NCBI GenBank assembly: GCA_018222825.1
Contig: JAAEZO010000013.1
Location: 1-34,738 of the forward strand
From: Gammaproteobacteria bacterium
GTDB lineage: Bacteria; Pseudomonadota; Gammaproteobacteria; Enterobacterales; Aeromonadaceae
DNA: 34,738 nucleotides
Reading direction: 5' to 3'
Shown: positions 33,518 through 34,738 of the stretch, in pieces
Position numbering within the stretch: position 1 is the stretch's first letter
Layout: each line of letters begins with the position of its first letter
Notes under the pieces: model-generated
Told to the model about the DNA's origin: nothing
Database searches by the model: none
The model's input: the letters and a program-made list of their open reading frames with translations, nothing else
Program-made: the position numbers and the translations under genes

Positions 33518-34552
33518 ATGCAGCCCACCCAGGCATCCCTTGCCCCCTATAACACCTTCTCCCTTACTCAGACCGCCGATCGCTTGACGGTACTGGAGCA
33601 GAGGGAACAATTGCTTGCCTTGTGGCAAAGCCGTCAGCATGAGCCTCTTCTGATCGTGGGTGAAGGATCCAACCTGCTGTTTACCGCGCCCTTTCATGGC
33701 CTGGTGCTGGTTAACCGACTCAAGGGGATTCAGGTTACCGAAACCGACGATGCCTGGCTGCTGAAGGTGGAGGGCGGCGAAAACTGGCATCGGTTGGTGT
33801 GCTGGACTCTGGAGCAGCGAATGCCGGGGCTGGAAAACCTGGCGTTGATCCCGGGCACCGTCGGTGCCTCGCCCATCCAGAATATCGGCGCCTACGGTGT
33901 GGAGCTGGCGCAATTCTGCGAGCAGGTGGAAAGCTTCGACTGGCAAACGGGTGAGACCCATCACTGGTCGGCGGCCGAGTGCGCCTTCGGCTACCGGGAC
34001 AGCGTGTTCAAACATCAGGCGCGTCATCACCTGATCCTGAGTGTGACCCTGCGACTGACCAAACGCTGGCAGCCGGTGCTGGGCTATGGTCCGCTGGCCG
34101 AGTTGGGAGATGCTGCCAAGGCACAGCAGATTTTTGACCGAGTCTGCGCCACCCGTCAGGCCAAGTTGCCGGATCCGGCGGTGCTGGGCAATGCCGGCAG
34201 TTTCTTCAAAAACCCCAAGGTGGTCACGGCCCAGGCCGAGGCGCTCAAGCTGGCCTGGCCGGCGCTGCCGGTGTTTGCTGCAGAAAGCGGACGGAGCAAG
34301 CTGGCGGCCGGCTGGCTTATCGACAAGGCGGGCCTCAAGGGAACCCGGGTTGGTGGTGCCGGGGTACACACCGAGCAGGCGCTGGTGCTGGTTAACCACG
34401 GCGGTGCCACCGCCGAAGATGTATTGCGGCTGGCGGCACTGGTGCGAGAGCGGGTAGAGCAGCTGTTTGGCGTACGGCTCGAGCCCGAGGTGCGCATGAT
34501 CGGTTCCAGTGGTGAAACCCATCTGGACGAGGCGCTGGCATGTCTGAACTGA
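33518..34552 (+). CDS. murB: UDP-N-acetylenolpyruvoylglucosamine reductase
   Basis: A 344-aa flavoenzyme, the E. coli type I length, that reduces UDP-GlcNAc-enolpyruvate to UDP-MurNAc in peptidoglycan synthesis. The FAD domain contains LLIVGEGSNLLF and NLALIPGTVGASPIQNIGAYG; the catalytic region has GNAGSFFKNP (active-site Ser) and FGYRDSVFK. The ATG at 33518 has AGGAA upstream. The last codons overlap the start of birA by 13 bases, the same murB-birA order as in E. coli. Confidence 0.98.
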   Translation: MQPTQASLAPYNTFSLTQTADRLTVLEQREQLLALWQSRQHEPLLIVGEGSNLLFTAPFHGLVLVNRLKGIQVTETDDAWLLKVEGGENWHRLVCWTLEQRMPGLENLALIPGTVGASPIQNIGAYGVELAQFCEQVESFDWQTGETHHWSAAECAFGYRDSVFKHQARHHLILSVTLRLTKRWQPVLGYGPLAELGDAAKAQQIFDRVCATRQAKLPDPAVLGNAGSFFKNPKVVTAQAEALKLAWPALPVFAAESGRSKLAAGWLIDKAGLKGTRVGGAGVHTEQALVLVNHGGATAEDVLRLAALVRERVEQLFGVRLEPEVRMIGSSGETHLDEALACLN

Positions 34553-34738
34553 CCCCCCTGCGCGAAACTCTGCTCCGTCTGCTGGCCGATGGCCAGTTTC
34601 ACTCCGGTGAACAGTTGGGCGAGCAGTTGTCCGTCAGCCGGGCGGCGGTTGGCAAGCATGTGCAGGCGCTCAAGGCGTTGGGACTGGAGGTCTACAGCGT
34701 CAGCGGCAAGGGCTACCGGCTGGCGGTGCCGCTGCAAC
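34540..34738 (+). CDS. birA: BirA biotin ligase/repressor, 5' part (runs off the window)
   Basis: Only the first 66 codons are present. They encode the N-terminal winged helix-turn-helix of BirA: LLRLLADGQFHSGEQLGEQL, then SVSRAAVGKHVQALKALGLEVY, then SVSGKGYRL. This part binds the biotin operon operator; the ligase domain lies outside the window. The start overlaps the end of murB, so the two are coupled. The presence of the DNA-binding domain indicates the bifunctional type. Confidence 0.95.
   Translation, partial: MSELTPLRETLLRLLADGQFHSGEQLGEQLSVSRAAVGKHVQALKALGLEVYSVSGKGYRLAVPLQ

Overview
The window looks like a chromosomal segment of a marine gammaproteobacterium, most likely in or near the Aeromonadales (Oceanimonas/Oceanisphaera/Zobellella-like). 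The case rests on gene pairs in gammaproteobacterial arrangement (argP/argO, asnC/asnA, glrK-qseG-glrR, msrP-msrQ, murB-birA, rnk), on MetJ-, LexA- and ZntR-type sites, and on a 5S rRNA followed by tRNA-Asp. The genus is an inference; the class is well supported.

Layout. Positions 1-196 hold the 3' end of a 5S rRNA, a complete tRNA-Asp(GTC) and a terminator closing the rRNA operon. Positions 197-1025 are A+T-rich with no credible gene but contain tandem repeats like integrase arm sites. Positions 1026-4352 hold a compact three-gene cassette: a CHASE2 membrane sensor without an output domain, a small secreted protein and an M48 lipoprotein protease. Next come a PAP2 phosphatase (4642-5340), a LysR regulator with an AEC transporter (5350-7279), rnk (7402-7809) and ompW (8050-8661).

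Positions 8866-10385 contain a MetJ-type operator, a wrecked metE reduced to about 500 bp, and an intact metF. A TRAP transporter (10598-13468) follows. Then come a 37-aa lysine-rich microprotein, a small ribbon-helix-helix candidate with a palindromic site upstream, a ZntA metal exporter whose MerR-type promoter lies inside the end of argP, and argP/argO. Positions 18156-22230 hold metY, an OmpR-like two-component system and a divergent His/Met-rich periplasmic protein. Positions 22340-24422 hold asnC/asnA and a CBS protein.

Positions 24649-27915 are the glrK-qseG-glrR envelope-signalling operon. Its GlrR has lost the sigma-54 contact motif (DAFDGA instead of GAFTGA) and has altered Walker motifs. 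The rest is msrPQ, an acidic unknown protein, topB behind a perfect LexA box, a Sel1-like lipoprotein fused to a trypsin-like protease, murB and the start of birA.

Themes. Methionine metabolism recurs (dead metE, metF, metY, msrPQ), as do envelope sensing and proteolysis (CHASE2/M48, two two-component systems, the lipoprotein protease). The strongest candidates for new biology are the altered GlrR, the CHASE2/M48 cassette, the zntA promoter embedded in argP, SOS-controlled topB and the two small uncharacterised proteins.
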